Positions 19,695-29,151 of a stretch of DNA of 64,000 bases are shown one piece after another. Positions within the stretch are counted from its first letter, which is position 1. Each line of letters begins with the position of its first letter. The position numbers were made by a program, and so were the translations under genes. Below the pieces are notes generated by a model that worked only from the letters and a program-made list of their open reading frames with translations, was not told where the DNA came from and did not search any database. Source of the DNA: Nitrospinaceae bacterium (GTDB taxonomy: Bacteria; Nitrospinota; Nitrospinia; Nitrospinales; VA-1); NCBI GenBank assembly GCA_029261655.1, contig JAJDAY010000026.1:202362-266361 (forward strand), written 5' to 3'.

Positions 19695-21887
19695 ATGAAA
19701 GTCGCGGTAATTTACAATAAATCCCAAGACAATGAGGGAGTTCTCAACGTTTTTGGAATGCAGAATCAGGAAACTTATAATCCAAAAACAGTTGAACGGG
19801 TTGCTTCCGCTTTGGAAAAAGGCGGCCACAATGTCAGGGTCATTGATGGAAATATAAACGTCATTGAGCAACTGCAGGCATTTATGCCCAGGGTCGTTCA
19901 AGGTGAACAGCCGGGTATGGTTTTTAATATGGCCTACGGTCTTCAGGGCGTGAGCCGTTATACCCATATGCCTTCCCTGCTCGAAATGCTTGGAGTTCCT
20001 TATGTCGGGTCAAGCCCCGCCGGACATGGAGTGGCGCTTGATAAAGTCACCACCAAGGTAATGATTCAAGCGGCGGGTCTCCCCACAGCGCCGTACTGGG
20101 TTTTTTACAATGCCGATCAGATTCCAGATGATTTACCTTATCCGATAATCACCAAACCAAAAATGGAAGCGGTTTCCATGGGCATCCAGGTCATTCATGA
20201 CCTTAATTCCCTGAAAACCGCTATTGTCGACCTGGTAGCTCAATTCAAGCAACCTGTTTTAGTTGAGCAGTTCATTCCCGGAAGGGAGTTTGCCGTGGGA
20301 TTATTGGGTAACCGTGACCCGGAGATTTTCCCAATATTGGAAATTGATCTCGCAGGCGATCCGAATGCCATTCAAAGTCTTGAAGATAAGATGAAAAAAC
20401 CCAAAGGGAAAATATGCCCCTCCCTGGTGGATGAAAAAGTAGGTAAAGAAATTCGCCGCCTGACTAAAGAGACATTCCGTATATTGGGAATTTATGATTT
20501 TTGCCGGGTGGATTTTCGCATGGATGACAAGGGCAATTTGTATATTCTGGAATTGAACTCAATGGCCAGTCTTGGCCTGACCGGCTCTTATTTTCATGCC
20601 GCCCAAGTAGCGGGTTATACCTATGAATCCATGGTGAACAGAATGCTGGATGTCGCGGTGGAACGTTATTTTGGAGGCCAGCAGATCGATCAGGTTTTAG
20701 TTCAAGAGCCGGAGTCAAAAGCCAAGAAAGATCCTCTTCGAATTCGTCTAAGAAGTTATCTGCGGGGAAATCTGCGAACGATGGAAGATGATCTTGAGAA
20801 GATGGTGGAGATCAACTCTTTTGTCCAGAATATCGAGGGCATTAATTCCCTGGGTCGCTGGATAGCCAACAAACTCAGTCCCATTGGATTTCACCGTCAT
20901 GTGTACTCCCGAGCAGAATTTGGAAATATTTTGTATCTCACAAATCACATGGAAGAGACCAACGATATCCTTATTGTTGGGAATTTAGACAATCCTGTAG
21001 ACTTCGAAGATTATAATGCCTTCATTGAAGAGAAAGGCCGGTTGTATGGTACTGGTGTGGCCAGAGGGAAAGGCGGCATCGCCGTTTTGTTGGGGGCGAT
21101 TAAGGCATTGCGGTACACACGGACTTTAAAAAGGGTGAAATGCGGAATCCTGTTAATCACCGATGAATCTTTGGGCGAACGATCCTCAAAACCGGTCATT
21201 GAAGAACTCTCAAAAAAATCAAATTATGTCGTCGGGTTAAGAGGAGCGGGTTTGAGCGGAGAAATCATGACTTCGTGCTCCGGCACATTAAGGTATGAGA
21301 TTGAAATAAATCGACGTCAGAGTAAAGGGGGCTTAAAATCATCTTCCGATGTCAGTGACCCCATACTTTTTGCATCACAAAAAATTAATGCGCTAAGAAA
21401 ATTAAATTCCGAGCCGGATGGAATTTTTACCACCATAACCGGATTACAGACTAAAGGAATGGAAGATCAACCCACCTATCATGCCGCGTTGTCTTTTGTG
21501 GTTCGTTATCGCACTTTAGATCAGAAAAAAAAGCTGGAAGAGCAGGTCAATCTGATATTCACTTCCAAACCGCAAGACAATATCAAGGTCCACGTAACTA
21601 AGGGAGCGCAAAGAAAGCCTTTTCTGGAGACCGAGAGAACACTCAGGTTTTATGAAAAGATAGAACGCATGGCCAAATTATTGGAAGTCAGAGTTAAAAA
21701 ATCCGAGAACAGCATGGTCTCCTGTATGGCAAATGTAGCGGAAGGGGTTCCTGCTCTTGATGGGTTTGGTCCGGTTACAGGCGCTTATGGTTCCAATAAT
21801 GAACACGTAATTCGTGACAGCCTGATCGACCGGGGTGTCCTTCTCGCCTACCTTATTTATCAGTCTTCCAAGAATTTCGATTTATGA
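19695..21887 (+). CDS. D-Ala-D-Ala-ligase-like ATP-grasp domain fused to an M20 peptidase-like domain
   Basis: N-terminal ATP-grasp ('GVPYVGSSPAGHGVALDKVTTKVMIQAAGLPTAPYWVF', 'DFCRVDFRMDDKGNLYILELNSMASL'); C-terminal M20 topology ('ILIVGNLDNP', 'GTGVARGKGGIAVLLGA', 'LLITDESLGE'). Confidence 0.82.
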   Translation: MKVAVIYNKSQDNEGVLNVFGMQNQETYNPKTVERVASALEKGGHNVRVIDGNINVIEQLQAFMPRVVQGEQPGMVFNMAYGLQGVSRYTHMPSLLEMLGVPYVGSSPAGHGVALDKVTTKVMIQAAGLPTAPYWVFYNADQIPDDLPYPIITKPKMEAVSMGIQVIHDLNSLKTAIVDLVAQFKQPVLVEQFIPGREFAVGLLGNRDPEIFPILEIDLAGDPNAIQSLEDKMKKPKGKICPSLVDEKVGKEIRRLTKETFRILGIYDFCRVDFRMDDKGNLYILELNSMASLGLTGSYFHAAQVAGYTYESMVNRMLDVAVERYFGGQQIDQVLVQEPESKAKKDPLRIRLRSYLRGNLRTMEDDLEKMVEINSFVQNIEGINSLGRWIANKLSPIGFHRHVYSRAEFGNILYLTNHMEETNDILIVGNLDNPVDFEDYNAFIEEKGRLYGTGVARGKGGIAVLLGAIKALRYTRTLKRVKCGILLITDESLGERSSKPVIEELSKKSNYVVGLRGAGLSGEIMTSCSGTLRYEIEINRRQSKGGLKSSSDVSDPILFASQKINALRKLNSEPDGIFTTITGLQTKGMEDQPTYHAALSFVVRYRTLDQKKKLEEQVNLIFTSKPQDNIKVHVTKGAQRKPFLETERTLRFYEKIERMAKLLEVRVKKSENSMVSCMANVAEGVPALDGFGPVTGAYGSNNEHVIRDSLIDRGVLLAYLIYQSSKNFDL

Positions 21888-23515
21888 AACTGGAGAAGAT
21901 TGAAAAAAGTTTCTCTCCCACTGAAGATGGAAAATGCGCGACCTCGGAGAATGGCATGGTCTCCACCGCTTTCCCTGAAGCGACAGAAGCCGGGGTGGAG
22001 ATGCTCCGAAGAGGTGGAAATGCCATTGACGCCGCCTGCGCAGCGGCATTTGCGTTGAGCGTGTGCGAACCGCAAGCCAGCGGCCTGGGAGGACAGTCCA
22101 TGGCCATTCTTCATATTGAAGGTAAGACAATTGCCCTGGATGGTTCCAGTCGCGTTCCTTCTCTCGCCCATATGGACCGCATCGATAAGAAGACCCAGAG
22201 GTTCCGGGGTTATAAGGCCACGACGGTTCCCAGCACTCCTGCCCTGCTGGGCCATTTGAATTTTCGTTACGGAAAACTGGAATGGTCACAAATTTTGGAG
22301 CCTGCGATTCGTATTGCCCGTGAAGGTTATGCCATCACCCAACTTCAGCATGATTTGCAAACCCGTGAAGCTGAAAATTTTTTGCTCATGGATTCCTTGT
22401 CGGGCGCCAAATACTTTTTAAAAGATGGTCAAACCCCATATCCCGTGGGAGAGCGATTTGTACAGGAAGATTTGGCGCAGTTATTGGAGCATTTGTCCCT
22501 ACACGGGGTGAAGTCATTTTACACAGGGGATATTGCCAGGCAGATTGATGAGGATATGCGCTTTCACGAAGGGTTTTTGCGCGCCGAGGATTTGGCTTTG
22601 ATTCCATGGCCCGTTGAGAGGAAACCCATCAGCAGAAATTACCGCAAGATCAAGGTATTCACCAGCCCGCCTCCCGGAGCAGGTAGAACGTTGTTATTGG
22701 TTTTACAAATATTAAAAAATCTTCCGGCTAAATTATTAAAGAGTAGAAGCGCGCAAGCCTATCATTTCATGGCGGAAATTTTTAGAAAGGGACTGTTGAA
22801 TCATAAAGAGCGTCCTTTTGACCCGAACATCTACCCGCAATTACCAGACGACAGAAAGATTCTGAGCCAGGCCTTTGCCAGAAACTTATCTTCCACCATT
22901 CGGGATGAAATCGACCCTTCCCTGCCCTTGGAAGAACTATTTACATTGGCCAATGACACCACACATCTTTCGGTAATGGATAAAGAGGGAAACGCCATCG
23001 GAATCACTCAGTCCATTGAATTGGTTTATGGCTCTAAAGTGGCGGCCCGGGGCCTGGGGTTTTTATATAACAACTACATGAGTTCTCTCGACACTCAAGA
23101 TCCTTCGCACCCTTATTACCTAAGACCCAACGCGATTCCCTGGAGTTCCGTTGCCCCGGTGATCGTTTTTTACAAGGATAAACCCTGGATGGTTGCCGGA
23201 AGCCCTGGAAGTGAGCGCATTTTTTCATCCATGAGCCAGTTCCTTTCCCATATTGTAGACTCCGACCTTTCCATTGGCGAGGCCATGAAAAGGCCCAGGT
23301 TTCATTGCACCGTGGGAGGAAAATTGAGCATTGAAGCGGAGCGAGTTGACCCTGAAATCATCCGTTATCTTGAACAGGTCGGATATAAAATTGATCAGAG
23401 AGAAGCATATTCCTTTTATCTGGGAGCCATTCATGCCGTCGTTAAATGCCAAACTAAAAACCAGTTTCAAGGGGTAGCCGAAATCAGGCGTGACGGCATC
23501 GCCCAAGGGCCATGA
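21884..23515 (+). CDS. Gamma-glutamyltransferase (gamma-glutamyl transpeptidase family)
   Basis: 'GMVSTAFPEATEAGVEMLRRGGNAIDAACAAAFALSVCEPQASGLGG'; TTHLSV nucleophile motif. Confidence 0.92.
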   Translation: MKLEKIEKSFSPTEDGKCATSENGMVSTAFPEATEAGVEMLRRGGNAIDAACAAAFALSVCEPQASGLGGQSMAILHIEGKTIALDGSSRVPSLAHMDRIDKKTQRFRGYKATTVPSTPALLGHLNFRYGKLEWSQILEPAIRIAREGYAITQLQHDLQTREAENFLLMDSLSGAKYFLKDGQTPYPVGERFVQEDLAQLLEHLSLHGVKSFYTGDIARQIDEDMRFHEGFLRAEDLALIPWPVERKPISRNYRKIKVFTSPPPGAGRTLLLVLQILKNLPAKLLKSRSAQAYHFMAEIFRKGLLNHKERPFDPNIYPQLPDDRKILSQAFARNLSSTIRDEIDPSLPLEELFTLANDTTHLSVMDKEGNAIGITQSIELVYGSKVAARGLGFLYNNYMSSLDTQDPSHPYYLRPNAIPWSSVAPVIVFYKDKPWMVAGSPGSERIFSSMSQFLSHIVDSDLSIGEAMKRPRFHCTVGGKLSIEAERVDPEIIRYLEQVGYKIDQREAYSFYLGAIHAVVKCQTKNQFQGVAEIRRDGIAQGP

Positions 23516-23518
23516 GGC

Positions 23519-24289
23519 ATGGCTAAACGACCCATCCTGATTTCCATTCCGCATGGCGGAACAAAAATTCCTCATGAGATTTCCGATCGGGTTTGTATTA
23601 CAAAAAAGGATTTGTTCGAGGATGGGGACGCCTTCACCCGGGAAATTTACGGCATAAAAGATGAAGTTCAGGCTTTAATCGAAACTGATATCGCCAGAGC
23701 ATTTGTCGATTTAAATCGTGAGACATCAGACAGGCCTCCAAAAAATCCCGATGGAATTGTTAAAAGCAAAACCTGCCATAGCCAACCGATCTATTCTTCT
23801 CAAATATTTCAAAATGAACCCATTGTTGAATCACTGATTCAAAAGTACTACGATCCCTACCATAAAAAAATTCGAGACTTATTAAGTACCCAGTCCCAAA
23901 TCCAATTAGCCCTGGATTGCCATACCATGGAAGCTGTTGGCCCTTCCATTGCTCCTGATAGGGGAAAAGAGCGTCCCCTTATTTGTCTGGGAAACAATTA
24001 CGGAAATAGCTGTCCCGATGAATGGGTGCAAAAGTTAGCCGAATGTTTTCAGGAAAGTTTTAGCTTGCAAGAAGGTGACGTGAAAATCAACGAACCCTTC
24101 GCGGGAGGCTATATCACCAGGAAATACGGTAACGATCCCGTCCCCTGGATTCAAATTGAGATGAATCGAAAGCTGTATCTCTCCGACCCCTGGTTCGACC
24201 GAAAAAGTTTTACCGTGATTCCAAGCCGGTTGAGTCAATTAAGAGATGCTTTTAAAACCGGACTGAATTTATTTTGCCGGCAATGGTAA
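23519..24289 (+). CDS. N-formylglutamate amidohydrolase family protein
   Basis: 'ILISIPHGGTKIPHEISDR', 'ARAFVDLNRETSDRPP', 'ALDCHTMEAVGPSIAPDRGKERPLICLGN'. Confidence 0.88.
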   Translation: MAKRPILISIPHGGTKIPHEISDRVCITKKDLFEDGDAFTREIYGIKDEVQALIETDIARAFVDLNRETSDRPPKNPDGIVKSKTCHSQPIYSSQIFQNEPIVESLIQKYYDPYHKKIRDLLSTQSQIQLALDCHTMEAVGPSIAPDRGKERPLICLGNNYGNSCPDEWVQKLAECFQESFSLQEGDVKINEPFAGGYITRKYGNDPVPWIQIEMNRKLYLSDPWFDRKSFTVIPSRLSQLRDAFKTGLNLFCRQW

Positions 24290-24309
24290 ATAAGAATTGG
24301 AAATGAGCT

Positions 24310-24534
24310 ATGAAAAAAATATCCACTGCGCAAAGGAAAATGGATATTGCTAATATATTCACGTCAGAAAACATTGAGCAGTCAATTTCCCGTTTGGAGC
24401 ATCGGATCAAAGAACGGTTCAATCAAATCAAGCAGGTATTTATCGAAGTTCAAAGCAGGCGGGGACATCAGATGAAGTACCCATTAGGAAAGAATTCCGG
24501 TGGGCAGTATACGACGGGTGTCGGGGTTAATTGA
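24310..24534 (+). pseudogene. Small ORF carrying the duplicated CDF fragment; likely gene remnant
   Basis: 74-aa ORF whose middle is the duplicated CDF tail; no transmembrane portion. Confidence 0.6.
24361..24471 (+). repeat. Direct repeat copy B: detached fragment of CDF C-terminus
   Basis: ENIEQSISRLEHRIKERFNQIKQVFIEVQSRRGHQ vs CDF EDIEQSISRLEHRIKERFNQIKRVFIEVQSRRGHQ; constant offset of 9,624 bp. Confidence 0.92.
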
Positions 24535-24565
24535 AGGCGGTTCCATTTTCCTTTCCCACGAAAGA

Positions 24566-24587
24566 CAAAAAAACCAGCAGGTTTTTG
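24566..24587. terminator. Possible bidirectional hairpin terminator
   Basis: caaaaaaaccagcaggtttttg, between convergent genes. Confidence 0.4.
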
Positions 24588-24596
24588 TTCCTGTAA

Positions 24597-26000
24597 TCAT
24601 TGGCATTCCGACCCACTAGAATTGTTTACCCTGGAAGCGCAGTTGACGCCCATCTGCTCGATGTTCATCCTGCCGGTGGGAGAAATGCCAAACTTATCCG
24701 CAGGCACTGTCAGCAATGGGACTCCCCAGCTTCCCCGGGTTCTGGATCCGATCGAAGGAAACTTTTTAAATTTAAAAAGCCCTGTAACGCAGGTCAACTC
24801 GTCAACGCAATCCTGAATCTTATTAATCAGCCTGTCGGCATCCGCATCCCTGAAAGCAGGAAACGCGCCTGCTGTTGCCGAAATCGAATCCCAGACCTCA
24901 TTACCACCGTGGGTTAGAGTTGTAATGTCAATATTGCCCAGAGCTAATTCAGCATGAGGCGTTGAGGATTTTTTTATCTCAGGGTCTTTTTCCGGGTCTT
25001 CCAGGTGATCCGAAAAATCGTCCCCTTTGGATGGATTGTCGCCATCATGTCGATTATTATCGTTGAAGTAAACCGACGCAGAATTAAAAGGATAGCTATT
25101 GTCGTCATCATTCCCGAGAATCATTGCTGTACGCCCATTCACTTCCCAATAATCATTAGAATACCAATCGAGAATTATGTCACCGTTTGAATGGTCGATG
25201 TTCCCAACTTGCGTAGGAATAGCGATGTCATAAAGAAAATTGTTGACCATCGCCGCCTGACAGGTTCCTGAAGCATACGGATGGCGATCATTAGCGTGAG
25301 CAAAAATATTCCTGTAATACAGGACTTGAACATGGTCGCAAAGGGAATTCTTGGGATCGTTAATTGCCTCGTACATGATCGAATCTAAAACATACATATT
25401 TTTCTTGAACGTTTCGTTATCAGGCGACCAAAACCCTATGCCTTCGTCATCGTTCCAGGATGAAGTAACATGTGAATAAACAACATTGCTGGATGGGGCA
25501 TCTATCATAAAACAACTTTCATTTGAATCTTCATTCCCCTGCTGACATCGTAAATGCTCTATGACCACATCACTCACGCCAGTAATTTTTACCTGGTGGT
25601 TACGAAAAGTGATCCCCGGCGAAGGGCAGGTCTGCCCCAAAAAAATCATATTTCCGGTTGTTATATTTACACGAGTAGAAAGGTCGATTGCCCCGCCCAC
25701 ATTGCAGGTAATAATCCGGTTAGCTGTGGTTGATTCAAGTGCTTCCCGCAAAGACCCTGCACCGGAATCATTGAGATTATCCACGGTCAGATGGATCGGG
25801 TTACCTGCCCTCGTTACCGGGACAAAGCCAAATCCATCATTTGTTGTGAACCCGACGCGGCCCTCAATGACCGGAATATAGCTCTTGTGGCTGGTTCCGA
25901 CTGTCCCGGCAGCTATGCCCGTAATGGCATAAGCGTTCGCACTAAACAACAGCGCGGTTAATACAAAAAATATCTTAACCAAAGTTTTGCCCACCCACAA
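24597..26000 (-). CDS. Secreted pectate-lyase-like right-handed beta-helix protein
   Basis: Signal peptide; 'VTRAGNPIHLTVDNLNDSGAGSLREALESTTANRIITCNVGGAIDL...ITFRNHQVKITGVSDVVIEHLR'. Confidence 0.78.
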   Translation of the reverse strand: MWVGKTLVKIFFVLTALLFSANAYAITGIAAGTVGTSHKSYIPVIEGRVGFTTNDGFGFVPVTRAGNPIHLTVDNLNDSGAGSLREALESTTANRIITCNVGGAIDLSTRVNITTGNMIFLGQTCPSPGITFRNHQVKITGVSDVVIEHLRCQQGNEDSNESCFMIDAPSSNVVYSHVTSSWNDDEGIGFWSPDNETFKKNMYVLDSIMYEAINDPKNSLCDHVQVLYYRNIFAHANDRHPYASGTCQAAMVNNFLYDIAIPTQVGNIDHSNGDIILDWYSNDYWEVNGRTAMILGNDDDNSYPFNSASVYFNDNNRHDGDNPSKGDDFSDHLEDPEKDPEIKKSSTPHAELALGNIDITTLTHGGNEVWDSISATAGAFPAFRDADADRLINKIQDCVDELTCVTGLFKFKKFPSIGSRTRGSWGVPLLTVPADKFGISPTGRMNIEQMGVNCASRVNNSSGSECQ

Positions 26001-26583
26001 ATGCGAAAATATTAGAGCTTCCGTTCAGAATAAAAGTGAACACATCAATATCCCCAACGCCGGAACTCAGAGTGGGAGGAGTCGCGCCAGCCCATAAGCC
26101 CGTTTTAGTGACCCCCCTGATTTTCATAGAAGTCATTTTCATGGTCTTTGGACGGGACGCATTTTGAGTAACGACCAGTACCACCGATGTCGCCAACGTG
26201 GTGTTGGCCCCAATGAAATCAATCGCGGTGATGTTCTCCCTCATCGTGTACTTCTGGAAATTACCTTTGTCAAGATTGACTGTGAGCGTCCCACCGCTGG
26301 AAGTGGCTGTCCCAATGGTCTCGCCGTAGTCTTTGAGGGTGATACCTGTTCCGTCTGCGGTCACTCCTCTTGCGGTTTCTATCCCCGCAGTTTCTATTCT
26401 CGCAGCCCTTCTCTGGGTGGCAAAAGCCGTGGTCTCGGTTAATTTTGATTCTCTGATAATGTCCGTGCCACCGATAGGATTGTAGGAGGCGAGAGCTAAA
26501 ACCAAAACCAAGGGGATCACCAGAATTACAAGTATTTTATATTTCATAATTGCCCTTTTAAACGATGTGCTAATTAGCATCAT
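25975..26583 (-). CDS. Membrane-anchored/secreted protein with phage tail-like C-terminal domain
   Basis: Single N-terminal hydrophobic helix; C-terminus 'LWAGATPPTLSSGVGDIDVFTFILNGSSNIFAFVGGQNFG' resembles the end of phage tail/virion proteins. Confidence 0.5.
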   Translation of the reverse strand: MMLISTSFKRAIMKYKILVILVIPLVLVLALASYNPIGGTDIIRESKLTETTAFATQRRAARIETAGIETARGVTADGTGITLKDYGETIGTATSSGGTLTVNLDKGNFQKYTMRENITAIDFIGANTTLATSVVLVVTQNASRPKTMKMTSMKIRGVTKTGLWAGATPPTLSSGVGDIDVFTFILNGSSNIFAFVGGQNFG

Positions 26584-27009
26584 CCGTTATAATCTTCTTC
26601 ATCCCAACTTAAAAATATATTTATTTATATGAAGTTACATTAGTTTTTCATTCAACCCCCTTCGGGGCAAAATACAAGGCCTTATCATACAACTGAAATA
26701 AAATTATTGCGAAAAATTTCTTTAAATATGTAATATCCATCTACTTACTATTAACAAACTGAACAAATAAAATATTCGAGCTGACATTGGTGCCTTGACA
26801 ATTTGCGCATCCTTATTTTGTCTCCCCTGTTTCTTAATATTCTGATCACATTTATAATAGTGAAACAGTGACTGCCAAGAAGGATACTTTCGACTATCCC
26901 CTTCATCTGACTTTATTTAATTGCATCCCATGAGTCCAACCCTTACCCTAAGGGGCCTTTCATTTCGCAAGGCTTGAGCCTTGCCTTAAAAAATTCTCCC
27001 CAAAAAGAA

Positions 27010-27330
27010 ATGCGCGCTTCTCAAAACACACAAGCAAAAGCCTACTGGAAGGAAAATATCCGCATTGTTCTTTCACTATTAGCGATATGGTTCGTGGTTT
27101 CTTTTGGAATGGCGATCCTGTTAGTCGATGTTCTCGACAACATTCGTTTTTTTGGATTCAAATTCGGTTTCTGGATGGCCCAACAAGGTTCCATTTTTTG
27201 TTTCGTCATTCTTATCTTTATCTATGTCCGCAAGATGAACAGGCTCGATCATAAATACGGAGTGGATGAGGACCGGGATCAATATTCCCAGGATGACGCT
27301 TATTACGACAGCAAAGAACCTGAACAGTAA
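27010..27330 (+). CDS. DUF4212 sodium/substrate symporter small subunit
   Basis: 'KAYWKENIRIVLSLLAIWFVVSFGMAILLVDVLDNIRFFGFKFGFWMAQQGSIFCFVILIFIYVRKMNRLDHKYGVDED'. Confidence 0.9.
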   Translation: MRASQNTQAKAYWKENIRIVLSLLAIWFVVSFGMAILLVDVLDNIRFFGFKFGFWMAQQGSIFCFVILIFIYVRKMNRLDHKYGVDEDRDQYSQDDAYYDSKEPEQ

Positions 27331-27337
27331 AATCGGC

Positions 27338-29119
27338 ATGAACGATCAGACCTTAATTTACATTTTCGTGGGAACAACTTTCGCGCTTTATATCGGGATC
27401 GCTATCTGGTCGCGGGCTGGAAATACGGACGACTTCTATGTTGCAGGGGGAGGCGTACCTCCCCTCGCGAATGGCATGGCGACGGCAGCGGACTGGATGT
27501 CCGCCGCTTCTTTCATTTCGATGGCGGGCATCATATCTTTTGTCGGGCGGGATGGCGCCGTTTACCTGATGGGATGGACGGGAGGATACGTACTGCTCGC
27601 TCTCCTGATAGCACCCTATTTAAGGAAGTTCGGCAAATACACCATTCCCGATTTTATCGGCGATCGTTATTATTCCGATTTCGCCCGTCTGGTCGCCATC
27701 GTGTGCGTTTTATTTGTTTCGTTCACCTACGTGGCAGGACAGATGCGCGGGGTAGGAATCGTATTTTCCCGGTTCCTCGAAGTCGAAATCACCACCGGCG
27801 TTCTGATCGGGATGGGCATTGTATTTTTTTACGCGGTTCTTGGGGGCATGAAAGGAATCACTTACACCCAGGTGGCTCAGTACTGTGTTTTAATTTTCGC
27901 TTTTTTGGTTCCCGCTATATTCATATCCATGCAAATGACGGGAAACCCCGTGCCTCAATTAGGGTTCGGCAGTACGCTGACCGATGGCTCCAATGTCTAC
28001 CTTCTCGACAAACTCGACCGATTGTCCGTAGAACTTGGATTTGGAGCCTATACGGCGGGTAAGAAATCCACCCTTGATATGTTCTTCATCACTGCGGCTC
28101 TCATGGTCGGAACCGCGGGGCTTCCGCATGTCATTGTGAGATTCTTCACAGTGCCAAAAGTTCGTGATGCCCGTATTTCCGCGGGGTATGCCCTGGTGTT
28201 CATCGCGTTACTCTATACGACCGCTCCGGCTTTAGCCTCTTTCGCCAGGGTCAACCTGATCGACACCGTAAACAATGCGGAATATAAAACCACTCCTTCA
28301 TGGTTTAAAAACTGGGAGAATACCAGCCTCATCGCCTGGGTGGATAAAAACCAGGACGGGAAAATCCAGTATTCCTTCGGCAAGGCATTCAATGGAAAGC
28401 CTGAGTTTCTAACGACACGAGGCCAGGAGGGTGAAAGAAAAATTTCCAACGATCTAACCGAAAACCCAAATGAACTTTATATCGACCGGGACATCATGGT
28501 TCTTGCCAATCCGGAAATCGCCAACCTGCCCGGTTGGGTGATCGCGCTGGTGGCCGCCGGAGGACTTGCCGCCGCACTATCCACCGCCGCGGGGTTACTG
28601 CTGGTCATCTCGACTTCTATCTCCCACGACTTTTTGAAAAAAATGTTTCTGAAAGATATCACCGACCGTCAGGAACTGTTTTTTGCCCGAATATCTGCGG
28701 CGCTCGCCATCACCATCGCCGGATATTTTGGAATCTATCCCCCCGGGTTCGTCGCGCAAGTGGTGGCGTTCGCCTTCGGTCTTGCGGCGGCATCATTTTT
28801 TCCGGTTATATTAATGGGGATTTTTTCAAAACGAATGAATAAAGAAGGCGCGATTTCCGGCATGATCGCCGGTCTCGCTTTCACCGCCGGATACATCGTT
28901 TATTTTAAATTCATCAATCCGTCCGCCAACTCAGAGGAAAATTGGTGGTTTGGAATATCACCGGAAGGAATCGGAACTTTGGGAATGGGGTTAAACTTTT
29001 TGATATCAAATCTGGTGAGCCGAATGACCGCCCCGCCCCCGAATGAAATCCAGGACATGGTGGACGACCTAAGAATCCCTCAAGGCGCCGGTGCGTCTTA
29101 TCATCATTTAAAAAAATAG
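27338..29119 (+). CDS. Sodium:solute symporter (VC_2705-like subfamily)
   Basis: SSS-family TM pattern 'FYVAGGGVPPLANGMATAADWMSAASFISMAGIISF'; follows DUF4212; start moved from 27266 to ATG at 27338. Confidence 0.9.
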   Translation: MNDQTLIYIFVGTTFALYIGIAIWSRAGNTDDFYVAGGGVPPLANGMATAADWMSAASFISMAGIISFVGRDGAVYLMGWTGGYVLLALLIAPYLRKFGKYTIPDFIGDRYYSDFARLVAIVCVLFVSFTYVAGQMRGVGIVFSRFLEVEITTGVLIGMGIVFFYAVLGGMKGITYTQVAQYCVLIFAFLVPAIFISMQMTGNPVPQLGFGSTLTDGSNVYLLDKLDRLSVELGFGAYTAGKKSTLDMFFITAALMVGTAGLPHVIVRFFTVPKVRDARISAGYALVFIALLYTTAPALASFARVNLIDTVNNAEYKTTPSWFKNWENTSLIAWVDKNQDGKIQYSFGKAFNGKPEFLTTRGQEGERKISNDLTENPNELYIDRDIMVLANPEIANLPGWVIALVAAGGLAAALSTAAGLLLVISTSISHDFLKKMFLKDITDRQELFFARISAALAITIAGYFGIYPPGFVAQVVAFAFGLAAASFFPVILMGIFSKRMNKEGAISGMIAGLAFTAGYIVYFKFINPSANSEENWWFGISPEGIGTLGMGLNFLISNLVSRMTAPPPNEIQDMVDDLRIPQGAGASYHHLKK

Positions 29120-29151
29120 ACACCACGCGCAAACCTTTCGATGGAAACTTT

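Noticed and set aside
28330-28380. EF-hand-like DKNQDGKIQY in the sodium symporter
   Set aside because: Believed, from recall, to be a common feature of this symporter subfamily, so not treated as unusual.
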